A stretch of DNA of 64,000 bases from UBA1444 sp964521625. GTDB lineage: Bacteria > Bacillota > Negativicutes > UBA1444. A program made the position numbers and the translations under genes. Under the pieces are notes generated by a model. It ran no database searches. It was not told the DNA's origin and saw only the letters and a list, made by a program, of their open reading frames with translations. The stretch is taken from positions 1 to 64,000 of the forward strand of contig CAZFSM010000004.1 of the NCBI GenBank assembly GCA_964521625.1, written 5' to 3'. Below, piece after piece: positions 42,349-50,128 of this stretch (position 1 is its first letter; each line of letters starts with the position of its first letter).

Positions 42349-43529
42349 GCGATATAGCGGCAGCTTTTACAGCCATGCTGTTGGCAGGCCGTTTCGGCTT
42401 CTTGGCGGGTTTGCGATTGCAGCGCCAACTCTACCTGCTCGCCAGCGCCGCGCAACTGTCGCACCGCTTCGATGGCGGTAGCCAGCTTATCTGCGGCCCA
42501 ACCTACATAGATGCTTTGCGGCAGCGGGGCCACTTCAATCCCCTGCCGTTCCAGCGCCATCAGCACTCTCTCGATCCCCAAGGCAAATCCGGTCGCCGGC
42601 TGCTCACGGCCAAAGGCGCCCGCCATTCTGTCATAGCGTCCGCCGCCGCAGATAGGATAGCCCAACCCCGATGTGTACGCCTCAAATACCATCCCGGTAT
42701 AATAATCAAAGTCTCGGATGATCCCCAGATCAAAGGTTACATAGCGATCAACGCCATAGTTTTGCAGCAAACCATATATTTCAGCCAGGTTATCGATCGC
42801 CGCCTGGCTGATTTTGTTTTTCAATCGTCCCCGCACCGTTTGCAACATCTCTGCCTTGCCATGCAGCATTGGCAATTGCTGCAACAGCTGTTTTATTTCA
42901 GGGTCAATCTGGCAGCCGGCCAACAGTTCTCCCAAACCGACCATGTTGCGTTCCAGCAGCAGCCGTTTCACGGTTAGCCCTGTCTGCGCATCCAGCCCGG
43001 CTTCAGCCATGATTCCGCCAATGAAATCGACCTGCCCCAGACAAACCTGAAAGTCGGTCAGTCCCGTAGCCAGCAGCGACTCCACCGCCAAGGCCACCAC
43101 TTCCGCATCGGCGGCAACCCCGCCGGCGCCGAGCAGTTCAACCCCCGCCTGATAAAACTCACACTGGCGGCCTGCCTGCGATTCTTCCTGGCGAAACACA
43201 TTGGCCAGATAAAACAGCCGCAAGGGCAGCGGGGTTTGTTTCATCCGCATCACCGCCACCCGGGCGATAGGCGTGGTCATATCCGGTCGTAGCGCCAACA
43301 TCCGGCCATTACGGTCAAAAAAGCGAAACGAAGCATCGCCGGATTCTTCCGGTGCGCCCGCGATTAAGGTTTCATGATACTCAAATGTCGGGGTGATCAC
43401 TTCCTGGTAACCCCAAGTTAAAAAAAGCCGGGCCAGGTCATTTTCCACCTGCCGTTTGCTCGCCGCGTCCTGCGGCAAAATATCCTTGGTCCCGTAGGGG
43501 ACCTGCGGAATGTAGTCCTGCTTTGCCAT
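42345..43529 (-). CDS. hisZ: ATP phosphoribosyltransferase regulatory subunit
   Basis: A 394-residue HisRS-like protein without tRNA-charging function, partner of the short HisG. It keeps the class II synthetase core: YGTKDILPQDAASKRQVEND, LRPDMTTPIARV and ALGIERVLMAL, while the C-terminal anticodon domain is short. HisRS itself would be longer and carry the full histidine loops, and the his context settles the call. It follows the TrpR-like gene by 3 bases. Confidence 0.92.
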   Translation of the reverse strand: MAKQDYIPQVPYGTKDILPQDAASKRQVENDLARLFLTWGYQEVITPTFEYHETLIAGAPEESGDASFRFFDRNGRMLALRPDMTTPIARVAVMRMKQTPLPLRLFYLANVFRQEESQAGRQCEFYQAGVELLGAGGVAADAEVVALAVESLLATGLTDFQVCLGQVDFIGGIMAEAGLDAQTGLTVKRLLLERNMVGLGELLAGCQIDPEIKQLLQQLPMLHGKAEMLQTVRGRLKNKISQAAIDNLAEIYGLLQNYGVDRYVTFDLGIIRDFDYYTGMVFEAYTSGLGYPICGGGRYDRMAGAFGREQPATGFALGIERVLMALERQGIEVAPLPQSIYVGWAADKLATAIEAVRQLRGAGEQVELALQSQTRQEAETACQQHGCKSCRYIA

Positions 43530-43532
43530 GTT

Positions 43533-43877
43533 CTATTTTCCTGCCTTTGCCTTTTCTTTTCGTTCCGGTTTCTCTGCCGGATCAGCCGCGCCGAACCGTG
43601 ACAGCACGATTTTATATCCATCGGCGCCATACAGCAGGCAGCGTTTCACCCGGCTGATCGTCGCCGTACTGGCGCCGGTCTTGGCCACGATGTCATCGTA
43701 AATAAACCCGGCCTGCACCATCCGCGCCACCTCCAGTCGTTGCGCCAGAGCCTTTATTTCGCCAATCGTGCAGATATCTTCAAAAAACTGATAGCATTCT
43801 TCTTCATTTTCTAAAAGTTGAATTGCTTTAAGCAACTGGTCGGTCATCGGGTCTTTCAGTTTCGGATTTGCCGGCAT
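43533..43877 (-). CDS. YerC/YecD-family TrpR-related regulator
   Basis: A 114-residue protein with a TrpR-like helical fold: MTDQLLKAIQLLENEEECYQ, CTIGEIKALAQRLEVARM and the HTH AKTGASTATISRVKRCLL. Relatives in Firmicutes are often next to his genes. A lysine-rich tail (EKPERKEKAKAGK) follows. AGGGGGGCG precedes the ATG. It is probably a regulator of hisZ and possibly of the whole pathway; the effector is not known. Confidence 0.82.
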   Translation of the reverse strand: MPANPKLKDPMTDQLLKAIQLLENEEECYQFFEDICTIGEIKALAQRLEVARMVQAGFIYDDIVAKTGASTATISRVKRCLLYGADGYKIVLSRFGAADPAEKPERKEKAKAGK

Positions 43878-43983
43878 TCTCTCGCCCCCCTGCTTTCATG
43901 AAAATTAGAATTCGGCATCTGCAGCAGCAGTTCCTGCTTTTATCCTGTATTTCTTTATTTAACGAAAATATCAACGCTTATTC

Positions 43984-44013
43984 TTGACACCATCCTGCCA
44001 ATTATGTTAGCAT
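43984..44013 (+). promoter_or_regulatory. Promoter of the metNIQ transcript
   Basis: TTGACA (43984-43989), an 18-base spacer and TAGCAT (44008-44013), about 30 bases before the riboswitch aptamer. Confidence 0.6.
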
Positions 44014-44043
44014 ACGCTACAACAGAATAAAACATTACGTATT

Positions 44044-44147
44044 TTCATCCAGAGTTAGCGGAGGGACTGGCCCGATGATGCTGCGGCAACCATCGTATTT
44101 ATACGAAACGGTGCCAATTCCTGCAGGGAAACATCCCGGCAGATGAA
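44044..44147 (+). ncRNA. SAM-I (S-box) riboswitch
   Basis: The conserved S-box core is present: AGCGGAGGGACTGGCCCGAT, GATG, CGGCAACC and GGTGCCAATTCCTGCAG. TTCATC (44044-44049) and GATGAA (44142-44147) close helix P1. SAM binding would stabilise P1 and let the terminator downstream form, shutting off methionine uptake when SAM is plentiful. Confidence 0.96.
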
Positions 44148-44170
44148 GAACGGCTTGTATTTAGTGCATT

Positions 44171-44205
44171 GCCTCTTCTATCTGCGAAGAGGCTTTTATT
44201 ATTTC
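44171..44205 (+). terminator. Riboswitch-controlled terminator before metN
   Basis: GCCTCTTC (44171-44178) and GAAGAGGC (44186-44193) form a perfect 8-base-pair stem followed by TTTTATTATTT. It lies between the aptamer and the metN ribosome site AAAGGAG. Confidence 0.9.
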
Positions 44206-44224
44206 ACAAAGGAGTCTTCCCAAC

Positions 44225-45283
44225 ATGATTGAGCTCAAAAATCTGCAAAAAACATATCAAGGCGACAGTGGCTCTCTGGAGGCACTGCGCGGGGTCAGCG
44301 TCCACGTTCGCGCAGGCGAAATTTATGGCGTCATTGGTAAAAGCGGCGCCGGTAAAAGCACCCTGATCCGCTGCATCAATATGCTGGAACGACCGACCAG
44401 CGGCTCCGTCATTGTCGATGGCGAAGAGTTGACTACGATGCCGGAGCGGCAATTACGCGATGTACGCAAGAAAATCGGCATGATTTTCCAGCATTTCAAC
44501 CTGCTTTCTTCCCGTACAGTTTATGACAATGTCGCTTTTCCGCTGGAATTGGCCGGCAAGACCGCGTCAGAAATCGAAACGGCCGTCACACCATTGCTGG
44601 AACTGGTCGGCTTGGCAGATAAACGCAATCAATACCCAGCCCAACTCTCCGGCGGTCAGAAACAAAGGGTCGGAATTGCCCGTGCTCTGGCCAATCGGCC
44701 CAAAGTCCTTTTGTGTGACGAAGCGACTTCGGCCCTCGATCCACAGACTACCCAATCCATTTTGGAACTACTCAAGGATATCAATCAAAAATTCAATCTC
44801 ACCATTGTGATCATAACCCATGAAATGCAGGTCATCAAGGAAATCTGCGACCGAGTGGCTGTCATCGAAAACGGCCTGATCATCGAAGAAGGCTCGGTAA
44901 TTGATCTGTTTGTCCGGCCACAGACGGCAACAACTAAAGATTTCATCCGGACCATCGTCAGTCATGACCTGCCGGACATTTTCGCTGATATTCCCTTCTC
45001 CACCACACCATCACCCGGCAGCAACCTGATGCTGCGTCTATCTTTCATCGGAACCAGCGCCAATGAACCGATCATTGCCGGTCTGATTCGCCGCTTCAAT
45101 GTAGATGTGAACATACTGTTTGGCAATATCGATCATTTAAAGGCAACTCCCTTTGGCACACTGCTGGTCGAAGTGTCCGGCGAAGATGCGGCCATCCAGG
45201 CAGCACTACAGTATCTGCAGGAAATAGAACTGGGAATTGAGGTGATTGGCTATGTCGCAAGAAATGCTCGCACTGTTAATTGA
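44225..45283 (+). CDS. metN: Methionine ABC transporter ATP-binding protein
   Basis: A 352-residue ATPase of the MetNIQ importer. Walker A GKSGAGKSTLIRCIN, signature LSGGQKQRVGIARAL, Walker B VLLCDEATSALDP, then a C-terminal NIL (ACT-like) domain from about residue 260 that binds methionine and inhibits transport. The S-box riboswitch upstream confirms methionine as the substrate rather than another D-type ligand. AAAGGAG precedes the ATG. Its end overlaps metI by 32 bases. Confidence 0.96.
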   Translation: MIELKNLQKTYQGDSGSLEALRGVSVHVRAGEIYGVIGKSGAGKSTLIRCINMLERPTSGSVIVDGEELTTMPERQLRDVRKKIGMIFQHFNLLSSRTVYDNVAFPLELAGKTASEIETAVTPLLELVGLADKRNQYPAQLSGGQKQRVGIARALANRPKVLLCDEATSALDPQTTQSILELLKDINQKFNLTIVIITHEMQVIKEICDRVAVIENGLIIEEGSVIDLFVRPQTATTKDFIRTIVSHDLPDIFADIPFSTTPSPGSNLMLRLSFIGTSANEPIIAGLIRRFNVDVNILFGNIDHLKATPFGTLLVEVSGEDAAIQAALQYLQEIELGIEVIGYVARNARTVN

Positions 45284-45905
45284 GGCGCTGTGGGAAACAC
45301 TTTATATGGTTGCGGTGTCAGCCGGCATCGCCACGTTGATTGGGCTTCCGCTCGGCGTCATCCTGGTCGCGACCAGTCGGGGCCACATCCTGCAAAACCT
45401 CTGGCTGAACCGGATATTGGGCTATATTGCCAACGCCACCCGTTCAACACCCTTTATCATTCTGATGGTCGCGATCATTCCGCTGACCCGGGTACTGGCC
45501 GGCACTTCGATTGGCACCAATGCGGCCATCGTTCCCTTGTCCATTGCCGCCATTCCCTTTGTCGGACGGGTCGTAGAATCTGCGCTGCGTGAAGTTGACT
45601 ATGGTCTGATTGAGGCAGCACAAGCCATGGGCGCTTCACCTTTCCAGATCATTCGGCGCGTATTACTACCGGAAGCAATGCCCTCCATCGTACTCGGCCT
45701 GACACTGGCAGTCATCAGCCTGATCGGTTATTCTGCCATGGCCGGCGCAATCGGCGGTGGTGGACTCGGTGACCTGGCTATCCGTTTTGGTTACCAACGG
45801 TTTCGGGTCGATGTCATGATTTCCACCGTTGTCATCCTTATCGCATTGGTCCAGATGGTGCAAACCGCCGGTGATCGGGTTTCGCAACGCTTGAATAAAA
45901 AATAA
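45252..45905 (+). CDS. metI: Methionine ABC transporter permease
   Basis: A 217-residue permease with five predicted membrane helices. The coupling loop reads EAAQAMGASPFQIIRRVLLP (about residues 118-137), which contacts MetN. I start at the ATG at 45252 with TTGAGGTGA upstream; the open TTG at 45246 adds two residues. Confidence 0.95.
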   Translation: MSQEMLALLIEALWETLYMVAVSAGIATLIGLPLGVILVATSRGHILQNLWLNRILGYIANATRSTPFIILMVAIIPLTRVLAGTSIGTNAAIVPLSIAAIPFVGRVVESALREVDYGLIEAAQAMGASPFQIIRRVLLPEAMPSIVLGLTLAVISLIGYSAMAGAIGGGGLGDLAIRFGYQRFRVDVMISTVVILIALVQMVQTAGDRVSQRLNKK

Positions 45906-45930
45906 AACTAAACAATAGGAGAGATGAAAC

Positions 45931-46773
45931 ATGTTTAAGCAAAAAAAATCAATTTCCCTGCTTGTCTGCCTGCTGCTCGTCTTTGTACTCGCGCTGTCAG
46001 CCGGTTGCGGCGCTAAACCGGAACCAGCCAAACCAGCTGCTGCACCGGTAGCAGATAAACCGCTCAAAGTCGGCGTCACTGCCGGACCACATGCCCAGAT
46101 TCTCGAAGTCGTCAAAAAAGTTGCCGAAAAAGATGGCCTAAAAATTCAAATCGTCGAATTCAGCGACTACATTCAACCCAACGTCGCACTCAACCAGGGC
46201 GATATCGACCTCAACAGCTTCCAGCACCTGCCGTATCTGGAAAACATGATCAAAGACCGGAAGTATGACCTTGTCATGCTGGCCAAAACAATCACGTTCC
46301 CGATGGGCGTCTATTCCAAAAAGATTAAAAACGTCACCGAACTGAAAGAAGGGGCTGTCATTGCAATCCCCAACGATCCGACCAATGGCGGCAGAGCACT
46401 GGCGTTGCTGGAAAAAGCCGGTCTGATCAAACTCAAACCCGGCTTGGGACATAAAGCCTCTGTTGTCGACATTACCGAAAACCCGAAGAAATTCAAAATC
46501 CGCGAACTGGATGCAGCCCAAATTCCCCGCTCGCTGGACGACCTTGACCTGGCGGCAATCAATACAAACTACGCCATGCCGGCAGGACTGGTCCCAGTCA
46601 AAGATGCGCTGATCCTCGAAGACTCCAATTCACCGTATGCCAACATCATCGCTGCCCGTAGCAAGGACAAAGAGAACCCGCAATATAAAAAATTCCTCAA
46701 AGCCTATCAGTCCGAGGAAGTCAAAAAGTTCGTCAATGAGCAGTTCAAAGGCTCCATCGTTGTTGCCTGGTAA
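45931..46773 (+). CDS. metQ: Methionine-binding lipoprotein
   Basis: A 280-residue NlpA/MetQ substrate-binding lipoprotein. A signal peptide (about residues 1-26) ends in the lipobox LSAGC, followed by an Ala/Pro-rich linker. The binding domain contains VGVTAGPHAQILEVV, QGDIDLNSFQHLPYLENM, IPNDPTNGGRALALLEKAGL and AAINTNYAMPAGL. The ribosome site is AGGAGAG. It completes the metNIQ operon. Confidence 0.96.
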   Translation: MFKQKKSISLLVCLLLVFVLALSAGCGAKPEPAKPAAAPVADKPLKVGVTAGPHAQILEVVKKVAEKDGLKIQIVEFSDYIQPNVALNQGDIDLNSFQHLPYLENMIKDRKYDLVMLAKTITFPMGVYSKKIKNVTELKEGAVIAIPNDPTNGGRALALLEKAGLIKLKPGLGHKASVVDITENPKKFKIRELDAAQIPRSLDDLDLAAINTNYAMPAGLVPVKDALILEDSNSPYANIIAARSKDKENPQYKKFLKAYQSEEVKKFVNEQFKGSIVVAW

Positions 46774-46797
46774 ACTGTAAATGTTTCATCAGGAATA

Positions 46798-46826
46798 TTG
46801 CAAAAATTTAAATTCTGTTCTATAAT
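46798..46826 (+). promoter_or_regulatory. Strong promoter downstream of metQ
   Basis: TTGCAA (46798-46803), exactly 17 bases, then TATAAT (46821-46826). Transcription should start near 46833, giving a transcript of about 265 bases up to the terminator at 47060-47098. Confidence 0.75.
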
Positions 46827-46847
46827 GTAACCAAAGGGTAGCTGGGG

Positions 46848-46988
46848 ATGAGAAAGAAGAAAATGCAGTTCCCAAACGATCTACCTCAAGAACGGTTCAA
46901 ACCGGAAGGGGTGATTCCATTGAAAGAGTCAATGGAAACCGAACCACAATATTATAAGAACCAACAACGGTGTATAGAGACACTGTAA
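46848..46988 (+). CDS. Candidate 46-residue protein
   Basis: A 46-codon ORF beginning MRKKKMQFPNDLPQERFKPE and ending NQQRCIETL. It starts 9 bases after AAAGGG and about 15 bases after the predicted transcription start of a strong promoter, so translation is plausible. Composition is protein-like (charged and polar, Pro-rich, no membrane segment). I recognise no family. The same DNA can also fold (stems at CCATTG/CAATGG and CGGTT/AACCG), so the transcript might instead be a non-coding RNA. Confidence 0.45.
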   Translation: MRKKKMQFPNDLPQERFKPEGVIPLKESMETEPQYYKNQQRCIETL

Positions 46989-47059
46989 GGTACAAAGCAA
47001 GTTTGTACCAAGGAAGTCTAGCGGTTGCGACCGCCGCTTCCATAAGAAATTAAGATAAA
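46989..47059 (+). ncRNA. Structured 3' part of the short transcript
   Basis: Two strong hairpins follow the small ORF: GGTACAAA/TTTGTACC and a nested stem GGAAG..GCGGT-TGCG-ACCGC..CTTCC. They are separate from the terminator. No known RNA family is recognised (6S, SRP RNA, tmRNA and T-box signatures were looked for by eye). Confidence 0.4.
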
Positions 47060-47098
47060 ACGGGTGGATTCTGCGGAATCCACCCGTTGCTATTTTTT
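47060..47098. terminator. Terminator between the short transcript and fur/zur
   Basis: ACGGGTGGATTC (47060-47071) and GAATCCACCCGT (47076-47087) form a perfect 12-base-pair stem with loop TGCG, followed by TGCTATTTTTT on the plus strand. On the minus strand it is followed by TTTTATC, so it probably ends both the plus transcript and the zinc operon. Confidence 0.9.
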
Positions 47099-47503
47099 CT
47101 GCCGACACTGCCGACAGTGACCGTATATCTCAAACTGATGACTGACCGGCGAAAAATCGCACTCGTCCATAAAACCGGATACTTCATTTCCCACCGGACA
47201 CCATGGGACTTCAGTCGCTGCACCGCAATCCAGGCAGATCAAATGGTGATGATGCACGTGTCCGGCCATTTCATAACGGGCCTTCCCATCGGCGTAGAGC
47301 GTACGGCGAACCGCCCCCTGCGTCGAAAAGCCCTGCAAATTACGATACACGGTGCCCAAACTTACGTTGGGGTATTTTTCGCGTACTCTGCCATACACTT
47401 CTTCCGCTGTCAGCATCCGCTCGTCAGCATGCAGTACGTCCAGAATCGCCTGTTTCTGTAAAGTCAGTCGTTGGCCGGCCGCTTTGGGAATTTCCGGTTT
47501 CAT
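47090..47503 (-). CDS. Fur-family metalloregulator, probably Zur
   Basis: A 137-residue Fur/Zur/PerR protein. The wHTH is in LTLQKQAILDVLHADERMLT to SLGTVYRNLQGF (about residues 12-60). The metal region has AGHVHHHHLICLDCG and the second Cys pair CRQC at the C-terminus, forming the structural zinc site. Zur is preferred over Fur or PerR because the gene ends a znuACB operon whose promoter has a Zur-like palindrome. The ATG at 47503 follows GGGAGGC and lies 4 bases after znuB. Confidence 0.85.
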   Translation of the reverse strand: MKPEIPKAAGQRLTLQKQAILDVLHADERMLTAEEVYGRVREKYPNVSLGTVYRNLQGFSTQGAVRRTLYADGKARYEMAGHVHHHHLICLDCGAATEVPWCPVGNEVSGFMDECDFSPVSHQFEIYGHCRQCRQKK

Positions 47504-47507
47504 CGGC

Positions 47508-48323
47508 TCAGCCTCCCTTCTTTTGCAATCCAAAGCGAAGCAGTGAAATCAGGGCATAGGAGCCAACCGCCACTAAGACAATCGACGCACCCGATGCCAG
47601 CCTGACCGTATAGGAAACCCATAACCCGGTCAGACAAAAAGCAATGCCAAGCAACACCGAAAGTGCCATGATCTTTTTCATATCGTAGGTAAACTGTTTG
47701 GCGATCGCCGGCGGTGCGGTCAGCAGGGCAATCACCAGGATGATTCCCACGACCCTGATCATCACGACTACCGTCACCGCCACCAGAATATACATTAGAT
47801 ATTCCAGTGCTTTTACCGGCACTCCGGCCACACTGGCGAATTCTTCGTCAAAAATATACGCTTTGAAAACTTGAAAGAAAGCATATACTGTCGCCAACAC
47901 CAAAATGTCGAGCCCCAGAATCAAACGCAAGTCAGAACGGGAAACGGCGAGGATGTTGCCGAATAGAACCGAGGCGATATCCGGCGGATAACCCGGCGTC
48001 ATCGCAATAAAAACAACTCCCAGCGCCATGCCGAGTGACCAGAACATCCCGATCAGCAAATCCGAATCGGTACTGGCTTTTCGTTTCAATGCCGCCACTG
48101 CAAGCGCAGCCGCCACGGAAACCCCGAGCGCCGTAAAAATCGGCTCCACTTTCAAAAAATAGCCCAGTCCGATGCCGCCGAATGCTGTATGGGCAATACC
48201 GCCGCTCATCATCACCAGCTTCTTCTCCATAATGTACACGCCAATAACACCGCAGGCAATACTGGCCAATACGGCAGCCATAATCGCGTTCTGTAAAAAG
48301 TTATATTTAAAAATCGCTTCCAT
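47508..48323 (-). CDS. znuB: Zinc ABC transporter permease
   Basis: A 271-residue ABC-3 family permease with seven to eight membrane segments. Landmarks are GVYIMEKKLVMMSGGIAHTAFGG region (residues about 27-48) and IRVVGIILVIALLTAPPAIA. The start shares one base with the znuC stop. ABC-3 permeases carry Zn, Mn or Fe; the Fur-type gene and operator point to zinc. Confidence 0.9.
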   Translation of the reverse strand: MEAIFKYNFLQNAIMAAVLASIACGVIGVYIMEKKLVMMSGGIAHTAFGGIGLGYFLKVEPIFTALGVSVAAALAVAALKRKASTDSDLLIGMFWSLGMALGVVFIAMTPGYPPDIASVLFGNILAVSRSDLRLILGLDILVLATVYAFFQVFKAYIFDEEFASVAGVPVKALEYLMYILVAVTVVVMIRVVGIILVIALLTAPPAIAKQFTYDMKKIMALSVLLGIAFCLTGLWVSYTVRLASGASIVLVAVGSYALISLLRFGLQKKGG

Positions 48324-49090
48324 CAGATAGTTCCCTCCTCATGCCCGCGCAGCACCCGATGCGGTACACCATGAGCAATCAGGTCAACCGGACAGCCATA
48401 GACTTTCTCTACCAGTCCGGCTTCCAGTTCGGTCCGGCCATGATAAAACAGCTGTTGGTTCAGGCAGGCAATTTTGTCGATATTGGAAGAAACCGCGCTC
48501 AAATCGTGAGTCACGATTAAAATAGTCATTTCCTGATTCAGTTCTTTTAACAAATCATAGATACGGGTTTTGGATGCCGAATCAACACTGGCTGTCGGTT
48601 CGTCTAAAATCAGAATTTGCGGCTCGACTGCCAAGGCCCGGGCAATCAGTACCCGTTGCAATTGGCCGCCGGACAACTGCCCGATTTGGCGATGCTTTAG
48701 TTCGGCGATTTCAAGCCGTTCAAGCAAAGAATCAACCAACTGGCGATCTTGCCGACTAAATCGGCTGAACCATGGCGAACGTCCGGCCAGTCGTCCGATC
48801 AGCACTACTTCTTCCACACTGATGGGGAATTTGCGGTCAAACCGGGAGAACTGTGGAACATAGCCAATACTTCGCCGCGCCGCTTCACCGGTCCGGCCGA
48901 AAATCTGTATTTCGCCCGAATCCGGTTGCACCAGACCAAGAATCGACTTTAGCAGGGTAGTCTTGCCGCCGCCGTTAGGTCCGATAATCGCGAGGAATTC
49001 GCGTTCCTCGACCTGTAGGTTGACGTCTCGCAACGCGCAATCCTCGCCATAAAACACATTTAAGTTTGAAATATCCAGTGCCAACGCCAT
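48323..49090 (-). CDS. znuC: Zinc ABC transporter ATP-binding protein
   Basis: A 255-residue ATPase with Walker A GPNGGGKTTLLKS, signature QLSGGQLQRVLIARAL, Walker B ILILDEPTASVD and switch His in VTHDLSAV. I start at the ATG at 49090 with GGAG six bases upstream; an ATG 12 bases earlier lacks a site. The gene follows znuA by 19 bases. Confidence 0.92.
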   Translation of the reverse strand: MALALDISNLNVFYGEDCALRDVNLQVEEREFLAIIGPNGGGKTTLLKSILGLVQPDSGEIQIFGRTGEAARRSIGYVPQFSRFDRKFPISVEEVVLIGRLAGRSPWFSRFSRQDRQLVDSLLERLEIAELKHRQIGQLSGGQLQRVLIARALAVEPQILILDEPTASVDSASKTRIYDLLKELNQEMTILIVTHDLSAVSSNIDKIACLNQQLFYHGRTELEAGLVEKVYGCPVDLIAHGVPHRVLRGHEEGTI

Positions 49091-49109
49091 AGACTTCTCC
49101 ATTATTTGC

Positions 49110-49994
49110 TTACTTTAATCCGATCGCAAAAGAAGTTGCGATCCGTTTCAGGTTCTCCACATAATCTGTAGCCATCGGTGAAACCTTTTCGGCCTGTCCA
49201 CCCAATTCTTCAGCAAAGGTCCGCGATTGCCGCCCGTCGATATCTTCCTGGTAAAAGATTACCTTGATACCTTTTCCCCTTGCCATATCAATGATTTCCC
49301 GCATCCGCCGCGGGTCGGCTTCTTTTCCCTCTTCTTCCAGTGCAACCATCTCCAGTCGGTAGTCATCGGCAAAATAACCGAATGCCGGATGATAGACAAT
49401 AATGGTCCGCAGGCTGAACCCCTGGAATTTTGCCTGAATCTCTCGGTCTGCCGCTTCAATCTGTTCAATGAGTCGCGCTGCATTTACTTCATATGTGGCC
49501 CGATTGGCCGGATCCAGTGCCACCATCTCCTGAACGGTTATACGAACCATAACTACAGCCCGCTTGGGCGACAGCCAGATATGTGGGTCCTGATCATCCG
49601 GGGCAAAAAACCGTGGCGGATAAACTTTTGCCACTTCATTCTGCATATCGATGATTTTCATATTGCGATTCATTTCTGCTAGTTTGGGCAACAGGTTGGC
49701 TCGCTCCGGCGGCAATCCCATTGCCAGATACAGGGCCGCTGCGCTGAGCTGTTCCATGTCCTGGGGCGGTGGCGAATAGGTTTCATGGTTGGCGCCCGGC
49801 GGCATCATGGTGACGACAGTAACCAAATCTCCAGCCACTTCGCGGACAAATGCAGCCTGCGGCGCCACGGTCACTGCAACCAATGGTTTTGCCTGGGCGC
49901 CTGCCAGAAAGGGAACACTGTTAGTGGCCAACAAGGCCAATAAAAACATTCCGACCGCAAAGCCCAGAATGCTTGCTTTAGTTTTTCGATTCAT
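49110..49994 (-). CDS. znuA: Zinc ABC transporter substrate-binding protein
   Basis: A 294-residue cluster 9 (ZnuA/TroA) binding protein with an N-terminal signal peptide (about residues 1-33; no lipobox Cys). Metal ligands are His in PPGANHETYSPPP, His in DPHIWLSPKRA, His in VYHPAFGYFADDY and acidic residues in FYQEDIDGRQS. The long His-rich loop of some ZnuA proteins is missing. Lack of a lipid anchor fits a periplasm and hence a diderm cell. GGAGG precedes the ATG at 49994. It is the first gene of the operon. Confidence 0.9.
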   Translation of the reverse strand: MNRKTKASILGFAVGMFLLALLATNSVPFLAGAQAKPLVAVTVAPQAAFVREVAGDLVTVVTMMPPGANHETYSPPPQDMEQLSAAALYLAMGLPPERANLLPKLAEMNRNMKIIDMQNEVAKVYPPRFFAPDDQDPHIWLSPKRAVVMVRITVQEMVALDPANRATYEVNAARLIEQIEAADREIQAKFQGFSLRTIIVYHPAFGYFADDYRLEMVALEEEGKEADPRRMREIIDMARGKGIKVIFYQEDIDGRQSRTFAEELGGQAEKVSPMATDYVENLKRIATSFAIGLK

Positions 49995-50010
49995 GTTCAA
50001 TCCTCCGTTT

Positions 50011-50025
50011 TAGTAATAATTACTA
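50011..50025 (-). promoter_or_regulatory. Zur-like operator of the znu operon
   Basis: TAGTAATAATTACTA is a perfect 7-1-7 palindrome with the GTAAT-N-ATTAC core of Gram-positive Zur boxes, 17 bases upstream of the znuA start codon. The Fur-family protein encoded at the operon's end is the likely ligand, giving feedback by zinc. Confidence 0.75.
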
Positions 50026-50048
50026 TTATCACTTTACCATCGGAGGAG

Positions 50049-50083
50049 AAAAAAAGCAACCCCAACATAATTGCTGCGGTTGC
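50049..50083 (-). terminator. Terminator of the exported-protein cluster
   Basis: On the minus strand GCAACC (complement of 50078-50083) and GGTTGC (complement of 50056-50061) form a stem followed by seven T residues. It lies 45 bases after the last gene of the cluster. Confidence 0.75.
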
Positions 50084-50128
50084 CTTCTAGCTCAGATATT
50101 TCTGTTGCACTTTTTCTGGTTTAGCGCT

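Noticed and set aside
42345..43529. Histidyl-tRNA synthetase as the identity of the HisRS-like gene.
   Set aside because: It is short at the C-terminus, lies with his genes and accompanies a short-form HisG, which fits HisZ.
46833..47059. 6S RNA, SRP RNA, tmRNA or T-box in the metQ-fur gap.
   Set aside because: None of the conserved sequences of these RNAs is present, although the region is structured.
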